Source: an uncultured bacterium (GTDB lineage Bacteria > Cloacimonadota > Cloacimonadia > Cloacimonadales > Cloacimonadaceae). Taken from it: a stretch of DNA of 64,000 nt. The notes below the pieces were generated by a model. The model was not told the origin of the DNA and searched no databases. It worked only from the letters and a program-made list of their open reading frames with translations. The position numbers were made by a program, and so were the translations under genes. Location: NCBI GenBank assembly GCA_938009275.1, contig CALLHY010000039.1, positions 38,260 through 102,259 of the forward strand, written 5' to 3'. Below, one piece after another: positions 56,527 to 64,000 of the stretch; the first letter of the stretch is position 1; each line of letters opens with the position of its first letter.

Positions 56527-57972
56527 ATGCCAAAACTAATCACATCCACCAACCTCAGCATCGCTGCCAAGAACGCAGCCCGCTGTAAGCAACAGGGGAT
56601 AATTCTCCCCACCATCCGTCAACAAATGCACCCGGAAACCATCCCCGCCGATATTCAAGCAAAGCTGAAGCCCATTGGCTTATGGGATGTAAATCCGCTT
56701 AATCTCTTCCGCATCACCTGGAAGAACGACATCAATACCGGCCTGTTCGGTAAACCAAATTATTTCGAAATCCCATCCTCAGTTAGCGGTGTGAAAGCCC
56801 GCATCATTGGATTGGTGGGCAAATACTTCCCCACAGGTGCACACAAGGTGGGAGCTGCCTACGGATGCCTTGCCCCCCGCTTGGTTAGCGGCAGCTTTGA
56901 TCCCGACATCCACAAAGCCGTTTGGCCATCCACGGGCAACTATTGCCGTGGCGGTGCCTTCGATTGCGCTCTGCTGAACTGCCCAGCAGTTGCCATATTA
57001 CCCGAAGAAATGAGCCAGGAACGTTTCACCTGGCTAAAAGAGATAGGCGCAGAAGTGTTTGCCACCCCCGGTTGCGAATCCAACGTTAAAGAGATTTACG
57101 ACAAGTGTGCCGAACTGCGTCTTGACCCGCACAACATTATCCTGAACCAATTCGATGAATTTGGCAATCCCTTCTGGCATTACCACGTTACTGGAAACTC
57201 GGTGCAAGAAGTATTTGAACTGGTTAGAAGCAAGAACAGCCGCCTTAGCGGATACGTTAGTGCCACCGGCAGTGCAGGCACCATTGCCGCGGGTGACTTC
57301 CTGAAAACCCTTCATCCGCTGATGAAAACCACTGCCAGCGAAGCCTTCGAATGCCCAACCCTGCTTAATAACGGCTTTGGCGGACATCGCATAGAAGGCA
57401 TAGGCGACAAACACATCCCCTGGGTGCACAACGTTCGTAACACCGATGCCGTAGCTGCTATTCGCGATGAAGACTGCATGCGCCTGCTACGCTTGTTCAA
57501 CGACCCCGCGGGCTTGGCCTACCTAAGCAAAGAGGGCGTGGACGCCAAGAGCGTGGAAAATTTATCCCTGCTTGGCATCTCGTCTATCGGCAATCTGCTA
57601 TCGGCTATCAAGATGGCAAAGTATTTCGAATACAACGAAGACGACATCATCTTCACTATGTTCACCGACTCCGCTGAGATGTATCTCTCCCGCATCGACG
57701 AACAAAATGCCGAAAAAGGCGCTTACACGGAGTTCCAGGCTGCGCTCGACCGTGAAGCTGCAATTAAGGCACAATATACCGATAACTTCCTTGAGCTTAG
57801 CTATCAGGATAAAAAACGCATTCACAACCTGAAGTATTACACCTGGGTAGAGCAGCAAGGCAAGACCTACGAAGAGATTAACGCCCAATGGGAACCGCAG
57901 TACTGGGTAGAAACCTTCGAAAACAATCTGGACGAACTGGATAAGGCAATAGAAGCCTTCAATGCCATGTAA
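56527..57972 (+). CDS. PLP-dependent fold-type II enzyme (cysteine synthase/threonine dehydratase-like)
   Basis: The 481-residue protein has the PLP lysine Lys107 in TGAHKVGAAYG and a phosphate-binding loop STGNYCRGGA at 135-144, then VSATGSAGTIAAGDF near 240. It is about 100 residues longer than typical cysteine synthases, with a C-terminal extension (KYYTWVEQQGKTYEEIN). Proteins of this type occur near selenium/molybdenum hydroxylase loci and are annotated only as PLP-dependent beta subunits. A beta- or alpha,beta-elimination on an amino acid from purine breakdown is plausible. AAGGAG precedes the ATG. Confidence 0.82.
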   Translation: MPKLITSTNLSIAAKNAARCKQQGIILPTIRQQMHPETIPADIQAKLKPIGLWDVNPLNLFRITWKNDINTGLFGKPNYFEIPSSVSGVKARIIGLVGKYFPTGAHKVGAAYGCLAPRLVSGSFDPDIHKAVWPSTGNYCRGGAFDCALLNCPAVAILPEEMSQERFTWLKEIGAEVFATPGCESNVKEIYDKCAELRLDPHNIILNQFDEFGNPFWHYHVTGNSVQEVFELVRSKNSRLSGYVSATGSAGTIAAGDFLKTLHPLMKTTASEAFECPTLLNNGFGGHRIEGIGDKHIPWVHNVRNTDAVAAIRDEDCMRLLRLFNDPAGLAYLSKEGVDAKSVENLSLLGISSIGNLLSAIKMAKYFEYNEDDIIFTMFTDSAEMYLSRIDEQNAEKGAYTEFQAALDREAAIKAQYTDNFLELSYQDKKRIHNLKYYTWVEQQGKTYEEINAQWEPQYWVETFENNLDELDKAIEAFNAM

Positions 57973-58507
57973 AAGCATTGTAGCCATCATCCTTGCTTCT
58001 GGCAAGGGAACCCGCTTCGGCATGCCTAAGGCGGAAGCGGGTTTGGATGGCATCAGCTTTCTTACCCGTATTAAAACCAGCCTGAGCAAGGCTGGCATTG
58101 GCCGCATTGTGGTGGCGGATAGCTATAATAGCCCCGATATGCTGGCAACCCTGCGTCTCGCCGTGGCAGACATAATGCTGCAAGCAGGCGATTCCGGTGC
58201 TGCCAATGCCTACCTTATTCACCCCGTTGATTTTCCCTTTGTGCTGCCAGAAACCATTACTGAGCTTGCCAAAGCCCATCAGGCAAACCCCAATGCCGTA
58301 ATCCATCCCACCTGTAATGGCAGACGCGGGCATCCCATTATTATCCCCGCCGGACTTAATCTGCTGGTTGACGACGAGGGTAAGGGTCTGCGCGAAGTGA
58401 TAGCCAAAAACCAGCTTAAGCATATCGACATCCCTGTTACGGACATAGGGGTGACAAGCAACATAAACACCAAGGAAGACTTAAGCACATGGATGCAAAA
58501 GAATTAA
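57962..58507 (+). CDS. mocA: MocA-like molybdenum cofactor nucleotidyltransferase
   Basis: The 181-residue protein has the NTP-transferase signature LASGKGTRFGMPKAE at residues 11-25 and HPVDFPFV near 80. MocA makes molybdopterin cytosine dinucleotide for XdhA-type hydroxylases; a YgfJ-like relative is tied to selenium-dependent enzymes. It overlaps the PLP gene by 11 bases and the nitroreductase by 19, which ties it to the operon as the cofactor maturation step. Confidence 0.85.
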   Translation: MPCKSIVAIILASGKGTRFGMPKAEAGLDGISFLTRIKTSLSKAGIGRIVVADSYNSPDMLATLRLAVADIMLQAGDSGAANAYLIHPVDFPFVLPETITELAKAHQANPNAVIHPTCNGRRGHPIIIPAGLNLLVDDEGKGLREVIAKNQLKHIDIPVTDIGVTSNINTKEDLSTWMQKN

Positions 58508-59037
58508 TTTTTGAACGCCACAGCGTTCGTAGCTTCTCCCCCGAACCCATACCCAAAGAAGCATTAGTCGATATATTGGAAGCAGGACGCCTGGCTCCCT
58601 CAGCTCAAAACAAACAGCCCTGGCGTTATCTGGTATTCACCGAAAGCGATAAGATTCAAAAGCTTGCCCTGAATTGCGGACTAATCGGGCTGTCCAATTT
58701 CTTTATCCGTAAAGCTCCCTGCCTGATAATTGCCTGTGCGGATACCAAGGCTAACCTTAAGCTGAACGGGCAGGATTATTACCTGGTGGATACCGCCATT
58801 TCCTTTCATCAGATGATGCTGATGGCGCGCGGCTACGGCATTGAAAGCTGCTGGCTCGCCGCATTTTCCGAAAAGAAACTGCGTGGCTATCTGGATATAC
58901 CTTCCTCGTGGCGAATTGTGGCACTTGCTCCCTTCGGATATCCGGCAGACAAAAAGAGCACTTACAGCAAAATGGTTAGCAGCTTTGCGGGGAGTGATAG
59001 CCGCAAGCCACTTAGCGATATTGTGCAGTTTCGATAA
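58489..59037 (+). CDS. Nitroreductase-family flavoprotein
   Basis: The 182-residue protein has the family opening RHSVRSFSPEPIPKE and the FMN-binding RLAPSAQNKQPWRY near 32-45, then GYGIESCWLAAF near 113 and a final segment ALAPFGYPADKK. Such enzymes bind FMN and reduce nitro groups, quinones or enones with NAD(P)H. It is the last gene of the operon. With no FAD subunit for the hydroxylase, it might serve electron transfer, but this is only a guess. Confidence 0.85.
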   Translation: MDAKELIFERHSVRSFSPEPIPKEALVDILEAGRLAPSAQNKQPWRYLVFTESDKIQKLALNCGLIGLSNFFIRKAPCLIIACADTKANLKLNGQDYYLVDTAISFHQMMLMARGYGIESCWLAAFSEKKLRGYLDIPSSWRIVALAPFGYPADKKSTYSKMVSSFAGSDSRKPLSDIVQFR

Positions 59038-59112
59038 ACACAGAATTATCAGCACAATAAAGCCTTTATCTTTATAACGCTCATGCCTCGCAATGCCTTT
59101 GTTTATCAGGGC

Positions 59113-59179
59113 TTCCCTGCTGCTTCCTTGCTGCTATCCTGTATTCGACAGGGGATAGCAGCAAGGAAGCAGCAGGGAA
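59113..59179. repeat. Second copy of the 11-bp-unit palindrome
   Basis: The left arm 59113-59142 equals the inner 30 bases of the arm at 21563; the right arm 59148-59179 is its reverse complement with a 2-base GG insertion. The loop is ATTCG. It lies after the nitroreductase gene, at an operon end, as the first copy does. Confidence 0.92.
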
Positions 59180-59252
59180 CAAGGTGAGAAATATAACAAT
59201 ACCAAGGGTTTAAGAAAAGGCGTAGTTTCATGTAAAAGGAAGGAGTTAACAC

Positions 59253-59281
59253 AAAGCCCCATCCTTTATGGACGGGGCTTT
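59253..59281. terminator. Probable terminator hairpin between convergent genes
   Basis: Stem AAAGCCCCATCC / GGACGGGGCTTT (one mismatch) with a TTTAT loop, followed on both strands by only moderately T-rich sequence. It may serve both the operon above and the minus-strand barrel gene. Confidence 0.65.
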
Positions 59282-59309
59282 GCTTTGGAAATTATGTAAA
59301 TCTAGAGTA

Positions 59310-59918
59310 TTATTCTACGCCAATAAGGTAACCAAAGTTGATCATGAAAGTACGGGTATAGTACTTGGCATCATCGTTTGCGGGATCTTTCTGCACATTG
59401 GCAAGACCCATGTTATAACGCAGACCAGCCATGAAGTTTTTCATAAATACTACATCGGCACCTATGTTGAGCCCCACATCCAAAGCATTGGTATGATCTT
59501 TGAAATCAGTCGTTCCCGAGCTGCCGCCACCTTCCCATTTGTCCTTTGCGGAAAGCAGTATGCCAAATGAAGGACCAAGATAGGGCTGAATGCGAACGGT
59601 AGGCATCACATAGTCATACTTAACCATTACAGGGATTTCCAGATAGTCCATAGCCCAAGTGGATTCAAAGCCACCGGATGAGTCCCATTTAACACCTTTC
59701 ATGCTATACAGCAATTCGGGCTGGATAAGAATGTTTTCCGCTATCGGATACTGCATCATGCCACCAATGTGCAAGCCCATTCTGGCACCATTATCCTGGA
59801 TATTATTCGCGGTTATATTGCCCATGTTTAGCCCTAAACGGCCACCATACACAGGCTGTGCGAAGAGTGCTCCCACGCAAAAGCTGAGAACGAGAACCAC
59901 TAAAATGATGTTTTTCAT
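59310..59918 (-). CDS. Outer-membrane beta-barrel protein (PorT/OmpW-like fold)
   Basis: The 202-residue protein has a signal peptide ending ALFAQ and an eight-strand barrel pattern: GGRLGLNMG, MGLHIGGMMQYPI, ILIQPELLYSMKG, YLEIPVMVKYDYV, RIQPYLGPSFGI, LDVGLNIGAD, MAGLRYNMGL and a final FMINFGYLIGVE. This is the common outer membrane beta-barrel domain of Bacteroidota-type genomes, including PorT. AAGGAG precedes the ATG. The function is not assigned. Confidence 0.82.
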   Translation of the reverse strand: MKNIILVVLVLSFCVGALFAQPVYGGRLGLNMGNITANNIQDNGARMGLHIGGMMQYPIAENILIQPELLYSMKGVKWDSSGGFESTWAMDYLEIPVMVKYDYVMPTVRIQPYLGPSFGILLSAKDKWEGGGSSGTTDFKDHTNALDVGLNIGADVVFMKNFMAGLRYNMGLANVQKDPANDDAKYYTRTFMINFGYLIGVE

Positions 59919-60143
59919 ACATCGCTCCTTTAGTTTATTTTCCCCTCATATAAGACTTCCGAGGGTTTCCTATAATGTAACATCCTGCTACATACTAATC
60001 ACTAAAGTTGCCTGTGCAAGTCAATAATGTTAGCAGTAACGCAACGCAATCAGATTATTCTTACCGGATAAATATGTCAAGAGAAAACTTGTTTAAAAAC
60101 ATCTTGCTTGCCCCAAGCTAATCCAGTTTGATTTACTATGCCT

Positions 60144-61646
60144 TTAAATGCCTATGTTTACATACCATTGCAGCTTGTGATTATCAAGCGAAAACCTCAG
60201 CTCAGAGCTGGCATGAAAGTTCACCCATTTAGTTCTAAGCTTCAGGTATGCTTGGTTTCCTTCGCCTTTCAGCACGAACAAGCCCTCGTTATCTCCCATT
60301 TCCGCATCGGGAATAGCCAGGCTATACAGGCTTTGCCAATTTCGCAAACCAATTTCCGCATAGGCATACTTAATGGTTCTACGTATCCTGCTTTCCCAAT
60401 AAAAGCTGTTTCGCTCCTGGCTAAGCTTATCTTCGTAGTGATACCGGAATTCGGTGCCCAGTTCCAGCTTCGGTTTTATCTTATGGCTGATATTCAGCTT
60501 TAAGCGATAGTGCATGGGCAGGCTGCTAATATAACTGCTGTCTGCCAGTGTAACCAGTTCTTTGTTAAACCTGCTAAGCTGTATCCCTGTGGTAGTGGCA
60601 GGATTAGCATAGCGAATCCCAAATATAGTGCGTGATTGCCATTTGGGTAAGCTGATATCTCCTTCATTGCGGCTGAAGGCAAGCCTAAGCTGAGCATCTA
60701 ATTCTCGGGAGAGGGCATAATCTGTATTCCACACAATTTCACTATGCTTACCTTGGGAGCTTAACAATCCGGGCTTGGCAGAGTAAGCAGGAAGCTGTTC
60801 ATTAGCATGAACCGACAAGCCAAGCTGCTGTTTAAGACTCGCATGCCTTAGTCCAACTATCCCCTTTATGGCCGTCTCTTTGCCTATAATAGCAGTCTCA
60901 CACTCTATATGCATAATGCTTGTATCATACTGCATTGCAAAGCTATAGGCTTGCAAATCCTTATTCATTGCGGCATTGGCAAAGGGCAGTTCATAGCTCT
61001 GATAATATACCATGCCACCCAAGCGAAGCTGTCCATACGCCATTTCCGCTCCGCCCGAAACCAATCTTTCCCAAATCTGACTCCGCCCAGGATTCCGCTT
61101 TTTATACAGTGTGTTTATGTATCCATTCTTCACATTGGCAGACCGCAAGGTCTGTGATGCCATGCCAAAGGCACTAAACCCGGCGTGCCCCAGAGTTATT
61201 GCTACACCCTGAGGAGAGCTATATTCAGGATGCAGAGGATTGCCACTGTGAAAGATTTCCTGAGACCTGCCGTTATCTTTGAGAACTGCTCCCAAAGCCC
61301 AAGAGGGGTTTAATGTGCCGAGGGACAGCTCTTTTACCCAGCCCTTGGATTGCGAACTGATGCGGAAATTGTCTAGCAAATCACTATCGGGGGAATTGCT
61401 AACATTAACTATGATGCCAAAGCCTTCCTTGCTCCCCTTCAGGCTGTAAAGCTGCTTTAAATCTTTCCCATCATGGCGTAGCCGGCTGTTAATCTTGATG
61501 GCTGATTTACTTATGTTTAGCTCTTTGTAAAAACTCTCTAACCAGTTACTCTGCAATTCGTCAGAGCTTAGCTCCGGTATTTCTTCCACCTGTGCAAAAG
61601 CGTTTACGCACAGTATAAGAAGCAAAAAGCATAATGCCTCTTTCAC
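60144..61646 (-). CDS. Outer-membrane beta-barrel protein of unknown function
   Basis: The 500-residue protein starts with a signal peptide (CFLLLILCVNAFAQ), then a short helical acidic region (EEIPELSSDELQSNWLESFYKE without a break is about 20 residues) and then amphipathic strands to the end (LRFSLDNHKLQWYVNIGI). It appears to be a 16-or-more-strand barrel. I recognise no family. It overlaps the preceding gene by 4 bases, so the two barrel proteins are coupled. Confidence 0.65.
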   Translation of the reverse strand: MKEALCFLLLILCVNAFAQVEEIPELSSDELQSNWLESFYKELNISKSAIKINSRLRHDGKDLKQLYSLKGSKEGFGIIVNVSNSPDSDLLDNFRISSQSKGWVKELSLGTLNPSWALGAVLKDNGRSQEIFHSGNPLHPEYSSPQGVAITLGHAGFSAFGMASQTLRSANVKNGYINTLYKKRNPGRSQIWERLVSGGAEMAYGQLRLGGMVYYQSYELPFANAAMNKDLQAYSFAMQYDTSIMHIECETAIIGKETAIKGIVGLRHASLKQQLGLSVHANEQLPAYSAKPGLLSSQGKHSEIVWNTDYALSRELDAQLRLAFSRNEGDISLPKWQSRTIFGIRYANPATTTGIQLSRFNKELVTLADSSYISSLPMHYRLKLNISHKIKPKLELGTEFRYHYEDKLSQERNSFYWESRIRRTIKYAYAEIGLRNWQSLYSLAIPDAEMGDNEGLFVLKGEGNQAYLKLRTKWVNFHASSELRFSLDNHKLQWYVNIGI

Positions 61647-62389
61647 CAGTAAAAGCCCAAATCCAGAGAGTGGCTTAGATTAAGCTCGGGATGGGTGCGA
61701 ATGCCGTACATCAGTTCCAGATTGCCAATAAAGAACTTCAGCCCTGCTCCAAACCGGGCGGGATCACTTTGCCAAGAGCTGATTAACTGCAAAGGTGCGG
61801 CAAGCGTGGTGCTGGTGCCAACCGCATAACTGCCCTCTTCACCTTTTCGCCAGGTATAGGATGTACATACTTCAGACACTCCCATATCGCGTGAGGCAGA
61901 TAAGATAAAAGCAGCGTCGTCGCCACGAACGCGGATATAACGGAATTCTGTGCCATATTCATCGCCACGGTAGGCAAAACCAAAGTCGTTCTCCCAATTG
62001 TACCAGCTATCTTCGGCAATCTTCTCATATACCAGGTGCTGAGTTGCCCCCAGCGAAAATCCTTCGTAATTGAAGCTTAAACACAGATACTCATCTTGCC
62101 AGCGGTAATCGGGATGGCTAAGATATGCCAGGCCACTGGCAACAATGAAACCCCCGTTAACGAATGCTGTGTGTAAGCCATAGATGGTAGTTTCGCTATT
62201 ACCAAAAGGCTTGAAATAGGTGCTGCAAAAGCCTGTGCTTGCTACTACGGGGGAAAGGATGTAATCGGCAGGTGAATCGGATAACAAGGTAATGCCCGAG
62301 AGGCTGTTGGAAGAGGCAGAATACTCGGTAACTACTCCGGATAAAGAGGCATAGAGCAATAATAGTAACAGCAGCAAACAATGTCTCAT
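61643..62389 (-). CDS. Secreted barrel-like protein of unknown function
   Basis: ATG 62389, with GGGG 5 bases upstream, is preferred to the GTG at 62395; 248 residues result. A Leu-rich signal peptide is followed by repeated amphipathic strands (TTIYGLHTAFVNGGF, GFSLGATQHLVYEK, LELMYGIRTHPEL) and ends LGFYW, an aromatic barrel end. It looks like a shortened PorV/PorQ-like barrel. It precedes and overlaps the 500-residue barrel gene by 4 bases. Confidence 0.65.
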   Translation of the reverse strand: MRHCLLLLLLLLYASLSGVVTEYSASSNSLSGITLLSDSPADYILSPVVASTGFCSTYFKPFGNSETTIYGLHTAFVNGGFIVASGLAYLSHPDYRWQDEYLCLSFNYEGFSLGATQHLVYEKIAEDSWYNWENDFGFAYRGDEYGTEFRYIRVRGDDAAFILSASRDMGVSEVCTSYTWRKGEEGSYAVGTSTTLAAPLQLISSWQSDPARFGAGLKFFIGNLELMYGIRTHPELNLSHSLDLGFYW

Positions 62390-62412
62390 AAGCACCCCAG
62401 ATGATAAGCAAC

Positions 62413-62443
62413 AAAAAAGGCTAACCGCGTATGGGTTAGCCTT
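62413..62443 (-). terminator. Rho-independent terminator of the ABC ATPase gene
   Basis: Stem AAGGCTAAC / GTTAGCCTT with a 9-base loop; on the minus strand it is followed by TTTTTTGTT. It lies 12 bases past the stop at 62455. Confidence 0.9.
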
Positions 62444-62454
62444 CTAACAGCCGG

Positions 62455-63558
62455 TTAGAATATATTAGCCTCGCTTTCGGGATCAAAGAAATGCGCCTTG
62501 GCCATATCCAAGGTTATTTCTAACTGCTGCCCCATCCTGGGCAGTTCTTTGGGGTCAAAGCGGGCGGTAAACATTTGGTTCTCTGTCTTTAAGATAACGT
62601 GATACTCGTTTCCAAGCGGCTCTACAACGTCAACCTCTGCCTTGAAGCTGGCGGGGAACTCTGCCATAGAGTCGAAACGGGCATCATACAGGTCTTCGGG
62701 ACGAATGCCCATTATAATGGCCTTATCCTTGTATCCAGCTAAAACCTTTGCCTGATCTGGAGTTAATGCAAGCTGATAATCGCCATTGTCGAATACCAGC
62801 GCACCGTCTTTGGCTGCTAACTTGCCTGTGGAAAGATTTATGGCAGGGCTGCCGATAAAACCGGCAACGAAGATATTGGCAGGATTGTTATAGATATTTA
62901 GCGGGGTATCGATCTGGTGAATAATGCCGTCTTTCATCACCACAATTCGGTCGGCCATGGTCATGGCTTCCACCTGGTCGTGGGTAACGTAGATCATCGT
63001 GTTGCCAAGAGTATGATGCAGCTTCACTATCTCTGCACGCATGGCAACCCTCAGCTTGGCATCCAGATTGGATAAGGGCTCGTCAAAAAGGAATACTTTG
63101 GGATTACGGACTATGGCACGTCCCAATGCCACACGCTGTCTCTGTCCACCGGATAGCTGGCCAGGCTTGCGCTTCAGCATGGATTCTATACCCAGCATAT
63201 GGGCAGCGAAATCTACCTTGCGCTTAATCTCTTCTTTGTTCTCTTTGCGCAACTTTAAGGCAAAAGCCATGTTTTCGAATACGCTCATGTGCGGGTATAG
63301 GGCGTAGTTTTGGAACACCATGGCTATGTCGCGTTCTTTGGGAGGCATCTTGTTCACCAGTGCTTCGCCGATATAAATCTCTCCGGAAGATATCTCTTCC
63401 AATCCGGCTATCATACGTAACACTGTTGTTTTACCGCAACCTGAAGGCCCAACCAATACCACAAACTCTTTATCCTCGGCGGTGAAGCAAACGTCCTTCA
63501 CTGCATGGAAACCATTGTCATAAAACTTGTTAAGGTTATTAACGGTTATCTTTGCCAT
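62455..63558 (-). CDS. ABC transporter ATP-binding protein, MalK/UgpC type
   Basis: The 367-residue protein has Walker A GPSGCGKTT (37-45), signature LSGGQRQRV (135-143), Walker B FLFDEP (156-161) and the switch His in YVTHDQ, then a C-terminal TOBE domain (IIMGIRPEDLYD). This is the layout of carbohydrate-uptake ATPases such as MalK, UgpC and MsmX. No permease or binding-protein gene adjoins it, so it may energise several sugar importers encoded elsewhere. AAGGAG precedes the ATG and a terminator follows, which suggests a single-gene unit. Confidence 0.93.
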   Translation of the reverse strand: MAKITVNNLNKFYDNGFHAVKDVCFTAEDKEFVVLVGPSGCGKTTVLRMIAGLEEISSGEIYIGEALVNKMPPKERDIAMVFQNYALYPHMSVFENMAFALKLRKENKEEIKRKVDFAAHMLGIESMLKRKPGQLSGGQRQRVALGRAIVRNPKVFLFDEPLSNLDAKLRVAMRAEIVKLHHTLGNTMIYVTHDQVEAMTMADRIVVMKDGIIHQIDTPLNIYNNPANIFVAGFIGSPAINLSTGKLAAKDGALVFDNGDYQLALTPDQAKVLAGYKDKAIIMGIRPEDLYDARFDSMAEFPASFKAEVDVVEPLGNEYHVILKTENQMFTARFDPKELPRMGQQLEITLDMAKAHFFDPESEANIF

Positions 63559-63823
63559 GGCATACTCCTTTTGGGAAATAGGAAAATAACTGCACTAATA
63601 CTGTCAAGTGAGTTTTTTGAAGCCTCAGATTCCCCCGTTTGCTAAGCATGGTATTACAAGTTAGTTTGCATAATGCCAGTTACCTTGTATGGATTGATGT
63701 TACGGGTTGAGATGTAATAATAGCATCAGGTATTCTCAGATCATTTCACTTATCGCCAAGCTGAAAATCCATCCTTCTGATCAATCAAGAATATTGGTAA
63801 ATATCGAACTAAAAAGGGCTGGA
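63559..63823. other. Spacer upstream of the ABC ATPase gene
   Basis: About 265 bases with no recognisable gene, RNA or strong hairpin. The promoter of the ABC ATPase gene should lie near 63560-63640. Confidence 0.4.
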
Positions 63824-63841
63824 TTCCCGCCTCCGCGGGAA
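63824..63841. repeat. Short GC-rich hairpin (TTCCCGC-CTCC-GCGGGAA)
   Basis: A perfect 7-bp stem with a 4-base loop within GGATTCCCGCCTCCGCGGGA; the wording is like dispersed hairpin repeats seen in many bacterial genomes. Only one copy was noticed in the window. Confidence 0.6.
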
Positions 63842-63864
63842 CGACATAGTCTAATTAACGCTAT

Positions 63865-63912
63865 CACGTCCGCACCCCAGCACGTCCGCACCCCAGCACC
63901 CCAGCACACCCG
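63865..63912. repeat. 8-bp tandem array, CACCCCAG/CACGTCCG type
   Basis: Six 8-mers: CACGTCCG, CACCCCAG, CACGTCCG, CACCCCAG, CACCCCAG, CACACCCG. It is of the same family as the arrays at 34431 and 45187. It ends 3 bases before the stop codon of the next gene. Confidence 0.88.
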
Positions 63913-63915
63913 CAC

Positions 63916-64000
63916 CTACTTCACCATAACCATCTTGCGGGTAGCAATCAGCTTGCCATCCAGGTGCATGCGCATAAAGTAAACCCCGCTGGATAGCTTG
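63916..64000 (-). CDS. C-terminal end of a secreted protein with type IX-like tail (partial)
   Basis: Read on the minus strand, the last 27 codons before the TAG at 63916-63918 give KLSSGVYFMRMHLDG and end RKMVMVK. This is the same kind of sorting tail as at 2728, 7842, 9950 and 38675 (SSGVY then a basic K-ending strand). The rest of the gene lies beyond the window. Confidence 0.8.
   Translation of the reverse strand, partial: KLSSGVYFMRMHLDGKLIATRKMVMVK

Noticed and set aside
1..64000. tRNA, rRNA, tmRNA or known riboswitch
   Set aside because: No T-loop/acceptor pattern, rRNA segment or familiar riboswitch core was found on reading the spacers; a covariance-model search would be the decisive test.

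Overview
The window (about 47% G+C by eye) comes from a Gram-negative bacterium with an outer membrane: it has lnt, several outer-membrane barrels and a full mreBCD-mrdA-rodA set. Large secreted proteins end in type IX (Por) secretion-like tails (YPNP ... SSGVY ... K), and a PorV/PorQ-like barrel sits beside them. With FlgD-like tails, choice-of-anchor and BACON modules, this fits the Bacteroidota/FCB side of the tree, and Candidatus Cloacimonadota is my best guess. That assignment is inference from gene content; there is no rRNA or tRNA gene in the window.

Layout. 1-9950 (+): secretion block with an M6 metallopeptidase-like protein (cut by the window edge), a PorV/PorQ-like barrel, a subtilase, a small membrane protein and a C45-like hydrolase. 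9951-16692 (-): tightly overlapping operon recJ, lipoprotein, lnt, merR-like, glyQ, NTase-like gene, N-formylglutamate amidohydrolase-like gene. 17176-21525 (+): giant modular surface protein. 22117-29285 (+): rod-shape operon mreB, mreC, F420-ligase-like gene, mreD, mrdA, rodA, lipoprotein, dtd. 29386-34209 (+): giant M6 protease. 35132-38600 (+): fba and gap with a BglII/BstYI-type restriction-modification pair between them. 38675-45089 (-): GLUG-type surface protein, zinc-ribbon protein, pmbA/tldD pair, small membrane protein. 45187-46331: short tandem arrays followed by about 1 kb of tandem ~315-bp non-coding units. 46447-59037 (+): selenium-dependent molybdenum hydroxylase / purine-catabolism type operon (ssnA, ygeY, threonine-synthase-like gene, amidohydrolase, Mo subunit, 2Fe-2S subunit, ygeW, second PLP enzyme, mocA, nitroreductase). 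59310-64000 (-): outer-membrane barrels, a MalK/UgpC-type ABC ATPase and the last codons of another tailed secreted protein.

The least explained material lies between genes. (1) Two GxxExxY (PD-(D/E)XK-like) genes in the molybdenum operon each sit inside their own pair of long inverted repeats (37/40 and 43/44 matching bases), each starting at or within two bases of the upstream gene's stop codon. They look like small mobile or RNA-processed cassettes. (2) Many spacers carry short tandem arrays with 8-, 10- or 11-bp units. The unit sequence changes from place to place but the period is kept, and the same arrays build the cassette arms and a perfect 35-bp palindrome. (3) Three full copies and one partial copy of a ~315-bp unit with a conserved ~20-bp internal stem lie just upstream of ssnA. 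(4) The first M6 protein has HQFGH in place of HExxH, so it is probably not a working protease.
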